Below are positions 36,950 to 45,369 of a DNA stretch of 64,000 nucleotides, piece after piece. Both the position numbers and the translations under genes were made by a program. The notes beneath the pieces are model-generated. The model worked only from the letters and a program-made list of their open reading frames with translations. It was not told the origin of the DNA and did not search any database. The DNA is from Acidisarcina polymorpha (GTDB lineage: Bacteria > Acidobacteriota > Terriglobia > Terriglobales > Acidobacteriaceae): NCBI RefSeq assembly GCF_003330725.1, contig NZ_CP030840.1:3162001-3226000 (forward strand), in the 5' to 3' direction. Every line of letters starts with the position of its first letter. Positions within the stretch are counted from its first letter, which is position 1.

Positions 36950-37736
36950 ATGAACGGACAAATCCAAAAAGCTGATCAATTTCGTGCACTTCACATCCCA
37001 GGGAAGCCTCTCGTGCTTTTTAACGTCTGGGACGCAGGAAGTGCCCGGGCAGTCGCCAAGGCTGGTGCGAAGGCGATCGCGACAGGCAGTTGGTCGGTGG
37101 CGCACGCGAATGGATTTGAAGACGGGGAACAGACGCCGCTTGACCTTGCAATCGACAATCTTCGGCGCATCGTCTCTGCGACACATCTGCCAGTGTCTAT
37201 CGACTTGGAGGGAGGTTATGGCACTACAGCAGATAAGGTAGGCACCACTGTCCGCCTCGCAATCGACGGAGGAGCTGTAGGTTGCAATTTGGAAGACAGC
37301 CTTCCAGGGAGCGGCGAACTTCGGACCTCAGTCGACCAGGCGGATCGAATCCAAAGCGCGCGTCGTACAGCAGAAGATGCAGAGATTGACTTTTTCATCA
37401 ATGCTCGAAGCGATATCTTTTTTCGACAACCGGCCGACCTGCATGACCAGGCAATGATCTTAGAGGCCGTTGAGCGAGCCCACGCTTATGCAGAAGCTGG
37501 CGCGGATGGGCTTTTCGTGCCCGGTCTTGCCGACCTCGCGCTGATTGCGCGGGCTTGTGGAAGCTTCGCCGCTTCCCATCAATATCATGTTGGGCGACTT
37601 CACGTCGCCTTTGAGCGCCTTGGCTGAGCAAGGTGTCGCAAGAATAAGCTTCGGACCGCACCCATACCTGCTCGCGATGAAAGTATTAGAAGGAGCGGCA
37701 CGCGAGGCACACCTCGGATGTCGATCCAGCACATGA
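36950..37736 (+). pseudogene. Isocitrate lyase/PEP mutase-superfamily enzyme with frameshift
   Basis: From ATG 36950 the protein matches the ICL/PEPM family: LVLFNVWDAGSARAVAKAGA, IATGSWSVAHANGF, SIDLEGGYG (metal-binding region), GCNLEDSLPG, NARSDIFF. The frame ends at 37627, but the correct C-terminus (SPLPINIMLGDFTSPLSALA, GVARISFGPHPYLLAMKVLE) continues in the next frame from about 37560 to 37736; one missing base near GCTTGTGGAAG explains this. All active-site residues are upstream of the shift. The restored stop overlaps the Ogt start (ATGA). Family members cleave or form C-C or P-C bonds; substrate unknown. Confidence 0.82.
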
Positions 37737-38257
37737 ATCATAGTTTGCGGTTATTCGTCGATAGGCTCAATACTCCGATCGGCCAGATGCTGATCGTCAC
37801 CGATCTCGAAGGTTACTTGCGAGCCGTCGATTGGGCAGATTACGAGACCCGTATGAATCGTCTTTTGCGTGTTCACTACGGCACAGACGGACTTAGCCTT
37901 GAATCGACGCGCGCGCCGAATGGTATGACGGACGCAATAAGCAAGTACTTCCAGGGAGATCTTGCCGCCATCGACACTTTGCCGGTGAAAACAGGCGGAA
38001 CGCCTTTTCAGAGCGATGTATGGCGGGCCTTGCGAGACATTCCATGCGGAACAACAGTCTCTTACTCGAATCTCGCCAAAGAAATTGGCCGGCCCTCAGC
38101 TGTCAGGGCGGTTGGCTCGGCCAATGGTTCCAATCCAGTGGGAGTCGTCGTCCCGTGTCATCGCGTGATCGGGACCGACGGCTCGCTGACCGGGTATGGC
38201 GGTGGAATCGAACGCAAATTGTGGCTCCTGAATCACGAAGCCGGCGTTCGGCGATGA
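37733..38257 (+). CDS. ogt: Methylated-DNA-protein-cysteine methyltransferase (Ogt)
   Basis: Repairs O6-alkylguanine by transferring the alkyl group to its own Cys in a suicide reaction. 174 residues from ATG 37733, chosen because it overlaps the restored stop of the upstream gene (ATGA); ATG 37718 is also in frame. Key motifs: [40 protein letters not shown] (recognition helix with RAV) and active site VVPCHRVIG (C142 from this start). A truncated copy lacking the N-terminal domain lies 2.3 kb downstream at 40050. Confidence 0.93.
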   Translation: MNHSLRLFVDRLNTPIGQMLIVTDLEGYLRAVDWADYETRMNRLLRVHYGTDGLSLESTRAPNGMTDAISKYFQGDLAAIDTLPVKTGGTPFQSDVWRALRDIPCGTTVSYSNLAKEIGRPSAVRAVGSANGSNPVGVVVPCHRVIGTDGSLTGYGGGIERKLWLLNHEAGVRR

Positions 38258-38469
38258 AACGACATAATGGAAATACGTGGTCACAAAGTTGATACGCGAC
38301 TCAACGCGTCGATAGTGTCATCAGGACAAACGCGCTACTTCGCGGTTGACGTCTTCTGGCACAAGCATTGATCGATCCAAATGCCACGCGCGAGACTGAG
38401 CGCGGCCTCCGGTCGTCACTTCCGACATTACCCAGAGAGGATTTGCGCTAACTGGTTTGGCAGCCGTCA

Positions 38470-39258
38470 TTAGAGAAAACCCTCAGCATCATGGACATGG
38501 GCCAAGATACCGGCTACTCCCGGAGCCACGTGAGCGGCAAGCTGGTGCCGGTCAGGATAATCGCCGTCGTTCTGCCGACGAAACGTTATAGGGATGTCGG
38601 TGAAAAGTCCGTCCAGTCGTTTCTTCAATGCCAATTGGGCGGAGGCTACTTCCTCGCTGGTGATGTGGGCTGCCCCATAGATAGCGAATGTGGGAAGCAC
38701 TTCCATTCCCGTGAAAAACAATGTTCCGTGTGTGATCGGAAAAAGAATTTCCTCCAGCGCGCCATTAATTCCGCGGCTTCCGTAGTCGTAGCTGGGACCG
38801 CCCAGCGTGACCGCAAGCATCGCTCGCTTGCCTGCGAAACCACCATCTCCGTAGCGATATTCGTTACCAGCGTCCCTGAACCCATAGGCCAGCCCGTAGG
38901 CAAAGACCCTATCTACCCAGCCTTTTAGGATTGCCGGGAAGCCGAACCACCACAGCGGGAAGAAGAAGAGCACAGCGTCTGCTTCCAGCAACTTTGCCTG
39001 CTCTTGCTGAACATCAGACGTCTGAGTACCAGTGGAAAAGGCGTACCCGGACTCCTCAATGAAGGAAAGCCTCTCATCATTCCTGCGCGTGGGAAAGTCG
39101 TCCGCGTCATACACAGCCTTCCATTGCATGGCATAGAGGTCGCTTTCCAGCACACGATGCCCGGAAGCAGCCAAATGGGTCTTTGCGGTTTCGACAAGAG
39201 TGCGCGTAAGCGATGTGGACTCTGGCTGAGCATGGACAAGCAATATGTTCTTTTGCAT
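38470..39258 (-). CDS. NAD(P)H:quinone oxidoreductase, flavodoxin fold (NQO1/MdaB type)
   Basis: 262 residues. ILLVHAQPESTSLTRTLVET is the FMN/FAD phosphate-binding loop of the Flavodoxin_2 family; LFFFPLWWFGFPAILKGWVD is the family hallmark motif (PLWWF..PA.LKGW.DRV), and LAVTLGGPSYDY lies in the expected flavin region. Such enzymes reduce quinones or electrophiles by two electrons. It is divergent from an HxlR regulator, the usual pairing for redox-responsive control. Confidence 0.92.
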   Translation of the reverse strand: MQKNILLVHAQPESTSLTRTLVETAKTHLAASGHRVLESDLYAMQWKAVYDADDFPTRRNDERLSFIEESGYAFSTGTQTSDVQQEQAKLLEADAVLFFFPLWWFGFPAILKGWVDRVFAYGLAYGFRDAGNEYRYGDGGFAGKRAMLAVTLGGPSYDYGSRGINGALEEILFPITHGTLFFTGMEVLPTFAIYGAAHITSEEVASAQLALKKRLDGLFTDIPITFRRQNDGDYPDRHQLAAHVAPGVAGILAHVHDAEGFL

Positions 39259-39343
39259 ACGACCTCGATGTTCATAGCTTTGATCCAGCGACGAACATAC
39301 AGATGCGCCCAGCTCTAGCTAAGGTTCATAAAATGTGATACTT

Positions 39344-39353
39344 ACAATATTGT
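39344..39353. promoter_or_regulatory. Palindrome between NQO and HxlR genes
   Basis: ACAATATTGT is a perfect 10-base palindrome 27 bases before the HxlR ATG, in the 121-base divergent promoter region. It is a likely HxlR operator controlling both genes. Confidence 0.5.
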
Positions 39354-39379
39354 GTTGTACTACCCCAGAGGATAGTGTC

Positions 39380-39766
39380 ATGCGAACCCGCCGATTCAAG
39401 AATTACGAGCTCGAAACCGGATGTGGTGTTGAAGCCTGTCTCGAAGTGATTGGAGGAAAGTGGAAGGGTCTCATCCTGCATCACCTCATGGAGCACGGGA
39501 CGCTACGATTTAGCCAGATACAGAAGCTGAAACCTGCCTTAAGTCCGAGAATCCTCACATCGCAGCTTCGTGAACTGGAAAATGATGGAGTCATTCTTCG
39601 CAAGGTCTACCCGGTCGTTCCTCCTAAGGTGGAATATTCGCTGAGTTCAGCCGGAGAGTCTCTGCGTGGCGTGGTTCAAGCGATGCAGACGTGGGGAGAC
39701 AGATTCATCATCGGCGCGAACACCCCGGTGAAACCAAACGAGCGCTCGCAAGAGATCACGAAATAG
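39380..39766 (+). CDS. HxlR-family winged-helix regulator
   Basis: 128 residues. The HxlR pattern is complete: CGVEACLEVIGGKWKGLILH near the start with the redox-type Cys, FSQIQKLKPALSPRILTSQL, LENDGVILRKVYPVVPPKVE and YSLSSAGESL. ATG 39380 is chosen over the one at 39335 because the family begins shortly before the Cys. HxlR proteins often sense electrophiles or quinones through this Cys, which suits the divergent quinone reductase. Confidence 0.9.
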   Translation: MRTRRFKNYELETGCGVEACLEVIGGKWKGLILHHLMEHGTLRFSQIQKLKPALSPRILTSQLRELENDGVILRKVYPVVPPKVEYSLSSAGESLRGVVQAMQTWGDRFIIGANTPVKPNERSQEITK

Positions 39767-39794
39767 GATCAATCGCACCTCGCCAACATCGTTC

Positions 39795-39925
39795 CGTAAC
39801 GCTAGCCCTGCACCCCGAAGAGGCCGAAGAGCCGAAACTCGTTCAGCAGGATCACCTCAATCCACTATGGGATGAAACCTGCCTCCTTGCATGCGGTGTG
39901 GCCAAGCTACATATGACGGCCCAAC
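39795..39925 (-). pseudogene. Remnant of zinc-type alcohol dehydrogenase
   Basis: An ungapped stretch of about 85 bases (39838-39924) aligns with 53073-53159 inside the ADH gene at 52889-53933; for example both contain GAGCAGGATCAC/CAGCAGGATCAC and a GGTGTG-C-C-AGCT block. Translated on the minus strand, pieces such as EVILLNEFRLFG survive with stop codons between them. It is a dead fragment of a related ADH. Confidence 0.55.
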
Positions 39926-40049
39926 TTCCCTAGCGGAGAACGGACTGCTAGCATGTTGTCTCAATGCCTAGAGCCTCTGGATACTTGCCCGCCTCCTGGA
40001 GTCAGCGTCTTGATCGCCTGCGCAGGATCGTCCTGACGACTGTCAATGC

Positions 40050-40400
40050 GTGGACGGCTGCTTGGAGTGGGTGTTAGAGATTGGCAAGTTCAACCCGACC
40101 GATACGTTGCCGGTGAAAACAGGCGGAACGCCTTTTCAGGGTGCGGTGTGGCGAGCCTTGCGAGATATCCCATGCGGAACGACAGTCTCTTACATGAATC
40201 TTGCCAAACAAATCGGCCGGCCTGCGGCTGTCAGGGCAGTAGGCTCGGCCAATGCTTCCAATCCAGTGGGAATAGTCATTCCTTGTCATCGGGTGATCGA
40301 ATCCGACGGCTCGCTTACCGGATATGGAGGTGGAGTCGAACGCAAATTGTGGCTTCTGAATCATGAAGCCGACTTGCGGCGACTTGCCGTTACATACTGA
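40050..40400 (+). pseudogene. Ogt paralogue lacking its N-terminal domain
   Basis: From about 40101 the protein ([60 protein letters not shown]) copies residues 86-174 of the Ogt at 37733. The preceding 17 codons ([17 protein letters not shown]) are unrelated. The active-site PCHRV and the recognition helix are intact, so the C-terminal catalytic domain might still act on alkylated DNA, as some short alkyltransferases do; more likely it is a truncated duplicate. Confidence 0.75.
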
Positions 40401-40442
40401 CGATCTCATCGTCTAAACTTCATGACGTCCTGGGGGTTCACG

Positions 40443-40904
40443 ATGAAAAACATGTGGAGCGGTACTCTATTCGTGCTCGTTTCGATCTTTGCCGCCGCAG
40501 AATTTGGGGTTGCCCAGGTCTCGCAGGAAGCGCACACCGCCGACGAAGTGATCGCCGTGGATAAAGGTTGGACGGCCGCTGAAGAAAAGGGAGATGTCGC
40601 TTACGTCGATGCGCTCCTGCTGCCGGAGTACCGCTCCGTCTCTCCCGACGGCAGCACGCACAGCAAGGAAGCGATCGTCGCGAACACGCGCAAGACAACT
40701 CCTGAGCGCGCGGCAATGATCGAAAAGTACCTGGTGGATCATCCGACCGACATGGCCGTTACAATCAACGGCGACACTGCTGTGCTGACGTTCACCGCTG
40801 TAACCGATGCGAAAAAGCTCATTCGCTCCTGCGACATTTTCGTGTATCGGGGCGGTCACTGGCATGCCTTTTACTCGCAGCATACGGATGCGGAAAAGGC
40901 CTGA
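40443..40904 (+). CDS. Exported NTF2-like (DUF4440/SnoaL-like) protein
   Basis: 153 residues; signal peptide to about VAQ (MKNMWSGTLFVLVSIFAAAE...). The domain DEVIAVDKGWTAAEEKGDVA, YVDALLLPEYRSVSPDGSTH and DIFVYRGGHWHAFYSQHTDA is the DUF4440 form of the NTF2 fold, where a single cone-shaped pocket binds small molecules. Probably periplasmic. No enzymatic residues can be assigned. Confidence 0.8.
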   Translation: MKNMWSGTLFVLVSIFAAAEFGVAQVSQEAHTADEVIAVDKGWTAAEEKGDVAYVDALLLPEYRSVSPDGSTHSKEAIVANTRKTTPERAAMIEKYLVDHPTDMAVTINGDTAVLTFTAVTDAKKLIRSCDIFVYRGGHWHAFYSQHTDAEKA

Positions 40905-41098
40905 CTGTCTTCGTCGTGGTGTTTTGCGGAAGTCTGGTGGCGGTAATCGCATCAGGGCGAACACCCTACTTTCCTCGTTCCCTGAGAAACGCCCTCCTAC
41001 TCCGAGTTTGGAGCGTTGCGTGTTACTCGGGAGAGGCGTAGGTCTTCCAGAGTCGCAGCTCGATCGTATCGAGGAGTTCTGACGCGGACCATTTGTTC

Positions 41099-41450
41099 TC
41101 AGATGGCTTCGAAGGTGGCAATCATCCCCATGTCCTCGTGTTCGAGGTTGTGACAATGGAAGACATAACGGCCGTTGAGCCCTCTAAACGGTACGATGAG
41201 TTCCCGTGGCCGGTGACAATCGATCGTGATCGTGTCTTTCCAGCCAAGTTCCGCCTCTGCAACATCCTGGCCATTTGAAATCACTTGAAAGTGAACACCA
41301 TGAATGTGCACAGGGCGTTCCCGGTCGCTGCTGATCCGCCAGAGCTCGTGGTGTCATCGGCGACAAGCGCGTCTGTGCGCCCGGGATCAAAGGGCTGGCC
41401 GTTGATGCACCAACCTTTGGAACGACTGAAGCTGAAATGAAGATCTGGAG
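41099..41450 (-). pseudogene. Multicopper oxidase, 3' remnant
   Basis: The minus strand ends with MHIHGVHFQVISNGQDVAEA and YVFHCHNLEHEDMGMIATFE, the type 1/2/3 copper sites of the last cupredoxin domain (HIHG.HF and HCH..EH...GM). One frameshift upstream restores ELWRISSDRERPVHIHG, and before that FSRSKGWCINGQPFDPGRTD. The first two cupredoxin domains are missing. It was a CueO/CotA-like multicopper oxidase; only the C-terminal quarter survives. Confidence 0.78.
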
Positions 41451-41748
41451 ACACGAAAGAGCTGCGACTAGCAGCCCCTCCCGTGAACGGAACTCAAGCG
41501 GGTTTCTTGGCTTTGCTCGTAGATTGCATCCAACACAGCCAATGTGCCAAGATGAACGGAGTCGAGAAAGGGCAGGTCGGTAAGGTAAGCCCGACCACCT
41601 TCCGCCAGGAAGGCTCTGTTTGCACACATAACGTGTGTGAACCCGCGACAAGTAGGAGTGCGTCTGCACTCCGATCTTGGGCGGGTTCCTTTTCGATGAA
41701 CCGGTCGTTAGCGGCTCTCCCAAGAACAAAATCAAAGGAGAATAAGCT

Positions 41749-42069
41749 ATGCCTACGATCGAAGCAAACAGCGGCATCATTACCCAAATCAACGTGTTCA
41801 CTGTTAAACCGGAGAATCAGCAGGCTCTAGTCGATCATTTGATCGGCGCAGCGTCCGTTGCACAGCAGATTCCCGGCTGGAAATCCATCAGCATCCACAA
41901 AAGCATCGACGGCAAGTCTGTCGTGAACTACGCTCAAGCCGAAAGCCTGGAAGCACAGGAGAGAATCTTCAAAGAACTTCTCGAAAAGGGCGTGATCGAA
42001 AAGGGCCATCAGTTCGGTGAAGCTCATCCAGGGCTCTATGAAGCGGTCTACACACTCGACAACGTCTAG
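41749..42069 (+). CDS. ABM-domain protein
   Basis: 106 residues. IITQINVFTVKPENQQALVD, GAASVAQQIPGWKSISIHKS, GKSVVNYAQAESLEAQERIF and HPGLYEAVYTLDNV fit one antibiotic-biosynthesis-monooxygenase domain. AAAGGAG precedes the ATG at 41749. It is more distant from the ABM gene at 17972 but shares the TQIN start and the PG.YE..YT end. Substrate unknown; possibly a quinol monooxygenase-like or heme-related protein. Confidence 0.82.
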   Translation: MPTIEANSGIITQINVFTVKPENQQALVDHLIGAASVAQQIPGWKSISIHKSIDGKSVVNYAQAESLEAQERIFKELLEKGVIEKGHQFGEAHPGLYEAVYTLDNV

Positions 42070-42225
42070 AGGACTGCAATGGGCGGGACGAGCGTATCGT
42101 CCCGCCTAACATCTATCGCTGAACCGGTGGCTTCAATTCCGACGAGCTTCGCTTCAAGGCTGCGCGAAGAGTGGTCCGAGTCTGTCGATGAGCGAACTAC
42201 CCCGGATTCGCCAGTCGAGATCTTG

Positions 42226-42383
42226 GCGATTCTATCGAGCGAGAGCAGAAAGTTTGACTGCGAAGGTGTTCGTCCATATGCGTTGCGAAAGGCAGAGTCG
42301 AAATGACTGTGGCTAGAGAAGCCTAGTTCTAGGCTCAATGCCGGGAGATCGTCGTAACGATCAAGCAGGTCAAGCGCTCCTTC
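42226..42383 (-). pseudogene. AraC-family 3' fragment, copy of 30058 gene
   Basis: About 158 bases are nearly identical to 30052-30207 at the 3' end of the AraC gene. On the minus strand they encode SLELGFSSHSHFDSAFRNAY and GRTPSQ before a different ending. No upstream part of an AraC gene follows, so this is a duplicated, dead piece. Confidence 0.75.
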
Positions 42384-42658
42384 GCGTTCCTAACCGATAC
42401 TCGAGAAACACGATCCTCTGTCAATGCGCTGTATCCGACGTCGCGTCACTCCGTTTGCGAAAAGTGCCACCACTCATTCGGAAGGCATTTGCTCGGTAGA
42501 CATGGCTGCTTGATCTCACGAGTCGGTTTGAGGGGATCGATAACCGCGAAAATCACTCTCGAAGGGCACCGCGCAAGGCCAAGATGATGCGCGCACTGGC
42601 GAGGTTGGACAACGGTAGAGAACGCAGCCGCAGCAATACCCGAGACTCATTTTCTGTA
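42384..42658. other. Gene-less stretch
   Basis: Between the AraC fragment and the decarboxylase stop. I see no product, repeat or terminator here. Confidence 0.3.
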
Positions 42659-44185
42659 TTACCAGCGCCCAAACTCGGAGGCGTTTGGTAATTCCGGAAC
42701 TCGCGTGTGATGCCGAACCCTAGCTCTCAACTGCTTGTGGTCAAGTCTTTTTCTGAGGGAAAGATCGTGCCGAACCTTCGACAGATTGGCGAGAAGAGTA
42801 TCGATATGCTGCCGTTCCGTTCTGTAGTTCGTGATACACGCGCGTAGAGCTGGCTTCTCGCCGCGCAAGATGATAGTCGAAATCCAGGCACTTCCGGATT
42901 GAACCACTGCATCCGCGGCACATTGGTGCGTCGCGATATCCCACTCCTCGTCCGAGGGAGTAAAGCAAACGACGGGAAGCCTAGTTCGGTTGACTACGCT
43001 CCAACCACTCTTCTCCAGTCGTTCTCGCAAGAAATCTGCCATTTCAGACTGGTGTCGAAGGATTTCCGCGTAGCCGCTCCAGCCGGTCGTAGTGAGGGTC
43101 AAGAACAATTTGAGCCCGATGAATCGTCTTGACCACTGAAGGGAGTGAATGTAGGGGTCGACGACGGCAAGACCTTCGCCCTCCTTGGGCATGTATGCAG
43201 TGCTTACGGAGAATATTTTGTTCAGAATCTTGCGATGGCGTGTCAGGAACATCCCAGCTCCCATAGGCATCGAGAGCAGCTTGTGAGGATCGAAGGTAAT
43301 AGAATCGGCCTTTTCAATCCCTTCCAAAGCGGTGCGCAACTCCGGCACCAGCACCGCCGCTCCACCCCACGCAGCATCGACATGAAACCACAGTCCATTC
43401 GCTCGCGCCACGTCCCCTATCGCAGTAAGCGAGTCGACGATTCCGGCCCCGGTCGTCCCCGCTGTTCCAACGATCAGAAACGGCTCATATCCCAGTCTGC
43501 GATCCTCTTCAATCATCTGCCGCAAAGCGTCGCAGTCCATTTGCAGCGTGTCGGTGACCGGCACGGTTCGAAGGGCTCCGCGCCCCAGCCCCGCCGTTCG
43601 CGCCGCTTTCAGAAACGACTGATGGCTTTCCGCCGAAGCGTAAAAAACTGGTCTCGCGGAAACACCCTGTAGGCCGCTGTCGAGAACTCCCGGCCATCGC
43701 TCGGCCAGGGCGCAAAGCAGAGCGGTCAGATTGGCCTCCGCGCCGCCGCTCGTCAGGCATCCATCGGCGCTTCCTTCGCTGAACCCAAACTTTTGCGCAA
43801 ACGCCTCGATCAATCTCCGCTCGGTCTCGACTGCCAGCGGACTATGACTCCACGCGGCAAGCTGAGGATTCAATGTCGCCGCAATGGACTCTCCCAGAAT
43901 TCCCATGAATGCGGGAGCCGGATTGAACAACCCAAAATAGCAAGGGTGCGGCGTGTGGACCTGATGCCTCTTCAACTCCTCCGTAAAGCGGTGGAGCACG
44001 TCAAGACGCGAACCCGGATTGTCGAATGAGAATCCATCGAGCAGCGCGTGCAGCTCGCCCTGGTTCAAAGCCGGCGCAACAGGCAGCGACTCCACCCCCT
44101 CGAAGTAAGACTCCGCCTGCCCGATGGCCTCAGCCCATAGCGTGGCTCGCTCTTCGCGGCTCGGCAATAAAGCGTCAGCAGTCAT
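42659..44185 (-). CDS. PLP-dependent aromatic amino acid decarboxylase family
   Basis: 508 residues from ATG 44185, which has GAGGAGG upstream (the ATG at 44245 is not preferred). Group II decarboxylase fold: GLFNPAPAFMGILGESIAA, TSGGAEANLTALLCALAER, SAESHQSFLKAA (stacking His), GTAGTTGAGIVDS, FHVDAAWGGAAVLVP (Asp binding the pyridine N), and DPHKLLSMPMGAGMFL with the Schiff-base Lys. It would decarboxylate an aromatic amino acid such as Tyr, Trp or DOPA, or a related acid. The C-terminal 30 residues (RKRLDHKQLRARVRHHTRVP...) extend beyond the usual end. Downstream of the GNAT/rhodanese genes on the same strand. Confidence 0.92.
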   Translation of the reverse strand: MTADALLPSREERATLWAEAIGQAESYFEGVESLPVAPALNQGELHALLDGFSFDNPGSRLDVLHRFTEELKRHQVHTPHPCYFGLFNPAPAFMGILGESIAATLNPQLAAWSHSPLAVETERRLIEAFAQKFGFSEGSADGCLTSGGAEANLTALLCALAERWPGVLDSGLQGVSARPVFYASAESHQSFLKAARTAGLGRGALRTVPVTDTLQMDCDALRQMIEEDRRLGYEPFLIVGTAGTTGAGIVDSLTAIGDVARANGLWFHVDAAWGGAAVLVPELRTALEGIEKADSITFDPHKLLSMPMGAGMFLTRHRKILNKIFSVSTAYMPKEGEGLAVVDPYIHSLQWSRRFIGLKLFLTLTTTGWSGYAEILRHQSEMADFLRERLEKSGWSVVNRTRLPVVCFTPSDEEWDIATHQCAADAVVQSGSAWISTIILRGEKPALRACITNYRTERQHIDTLLANLSKVRHDLSLRKRLDHKQLRARVRHHTRVPELPNASEFGRW

Positions 44186-44248
44186 ATACCCTCCTCGTAG
44201 GCAATGGGATGAGTCACAAGCCGCCTCGCTGCAATGTCCCAACATTCC

Positions 44249-44713
44249 CTAAACACCTGGCTCACTGCGATAGAGCTTCCATTGCGTTTGCTCCTTGAAG
44301 CCAAACCGTTCATAGAAGAAACGCGCATCGTTGTCCTTGACAACGAAGACGTCTATGCGGCGATGCTGATTTGCTTCGATGACATGCTTGAGGAGCGCGC
44401 CGCCTATACCCAGATTTCGCCACACCGGCGAGACCCATAAGTCACCGATATGGATGCCGGCCGCGCCCTCCCAGCTTGAGTAGTTCACGTGGTACGACAC
44501 GAAGCCCACATTCTCGCCGGAAGCGTTCTTGGCGACGAGCATGTGCAATTCCGGGTCCGCTGAGAAAACATCTCTTTCCAGCGCAGATGGACTAAGACGC
44601 GGAGGGTGAGGCGCACCCTCTGAGGCCGCCAATTCATGGAGCATCGACAGGATCGATGCTCCATCTTCCCTCCGCGCTACGCCGATCGTGATGGCTCCGC
44701 GATCCTGCATCAC
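44249..44713 (-). CDS. GNAT-family N-acetyltransferase
   Basis: 154 residues. ITIGVARREDGASILSMLHE, FVSYHVNYSSWEGAAGIHIG and DLWVSPVWRNLGIGGALLKH (motif A, R..GIG..L) followed by VKDNDARFFYERFGFKEQTQ are typical GNAT elements, resembling spermidine/spermine-type acetyltransferases. Its start overlaps the rhodanese stop (ATGA), so the two are one operon; a decarboxylase gene follows. If the decarboxylase makes an aromatic amine, this enzyme could acetylate it, which is an inference from position. Confidence 0.9.
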   Translation of the reverse strand: MMQDRGAITIGVARREDGASILSMLHELAASEGAPHPPRLSPSALERDVFSADPELHMLVAKNASGENVGFVSYHVNYSSWEGAAGIHIGDLWVSPVWRNLGIGGALLKHVIEANQHRRIDVFVVKDNDARFFYERFGFKEQTQWKLYRSEPGV

Positions 44714-45234
44714 TTTTCCAGGGTCAGCCCTTCATCCAACCATCCGGTCACTCCACCAATCATCTCTTTGACAGGCCTCCCGAGCCTCGCCAGCCGTATG
44801 GCCGCCTTGTTTGCCCCATTGCAATGAGGGCCTGCGCAGTAAACAACGAAGTGGGTGTGCAGAGGAAACTCCATCATTCTTTCTTCAGAGATGGATAAGA
44901 CCGGCACGCTAACGGCTCCTGGGACGTGGCCGTTCCGGTAAAGCTGAGCGCTGCGGACGTCAAGAAGTACAAAGTCGACCGCTCCCGACACAAAGGCCGA
45001 GTTCACATCGGAACAGTCTGTCTCAAATTCAAGCTTCCGAGAGAAATGTTCAAAAGCATATCGCGACGGTGCTGTAGCAACCTCGAGTACGCGGCTCCTG
45101 GAACTTGTCTCAGCAAAGGGTGTTTGGCCGCGGCTCGTCTGGCCTACAGCATCCTCGAGGGTGCAAACATCATCTTTATCGCATCCACACGCACCTGGAG
45201 CGAGTTCAGACTGCGGACTTGTAAGGGTTGACAT
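44710..45234 (-). CDS. Rhodanese-domain protein
   Basis: 174 residues from ATG 45234 (AAGGAGG site). A 60-residue N-terminal extension with Cys residues (GACGCDKDDVCTLED) precedes a rhodanese domain: DFVLLDVRSAQLYRNGHVPG, then the active-site Cys in VVYCAGPHCNGANKAAIRLA and VKEMIGGVTGWLDEG. It could transfer sulfane sulfur or act as a thiol sensor. Divergent from an FtrA-type regulator, a frequent pairing. First gene of the rhodanese-GNAT(-decarboxylase) unit. Confidence 0.9.
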   Translation of the reverse strand: MSTLTSPQSELAPGACGCDKDDVCTLEDAVGQTSRGQTPFAETSSRSRVLEVATAPSRYAFEHFSRKLEFETDCSDVNSAFVSGAVDFVLLDVRSAQLYRNGHVPGAVSVPVLSISEERMMEFPLHTHFVVYCAGPHCNGANKAAIRLARLGRPVKEMIGGVTGWLDEGLTLEK

Positions 45235-45369
45235 AGTAACTTCCTCCTTGTCATCAAGTCTCTCCGAGGCCGCCAAACCTTGCGAGTGGCCCAAAAGTCG
45301 ATTATCGTAAAAATCATGCCAACCAAGCGCTCCTAACAAAGATCTCAAACCGCGCAACGTCACGTTGCG

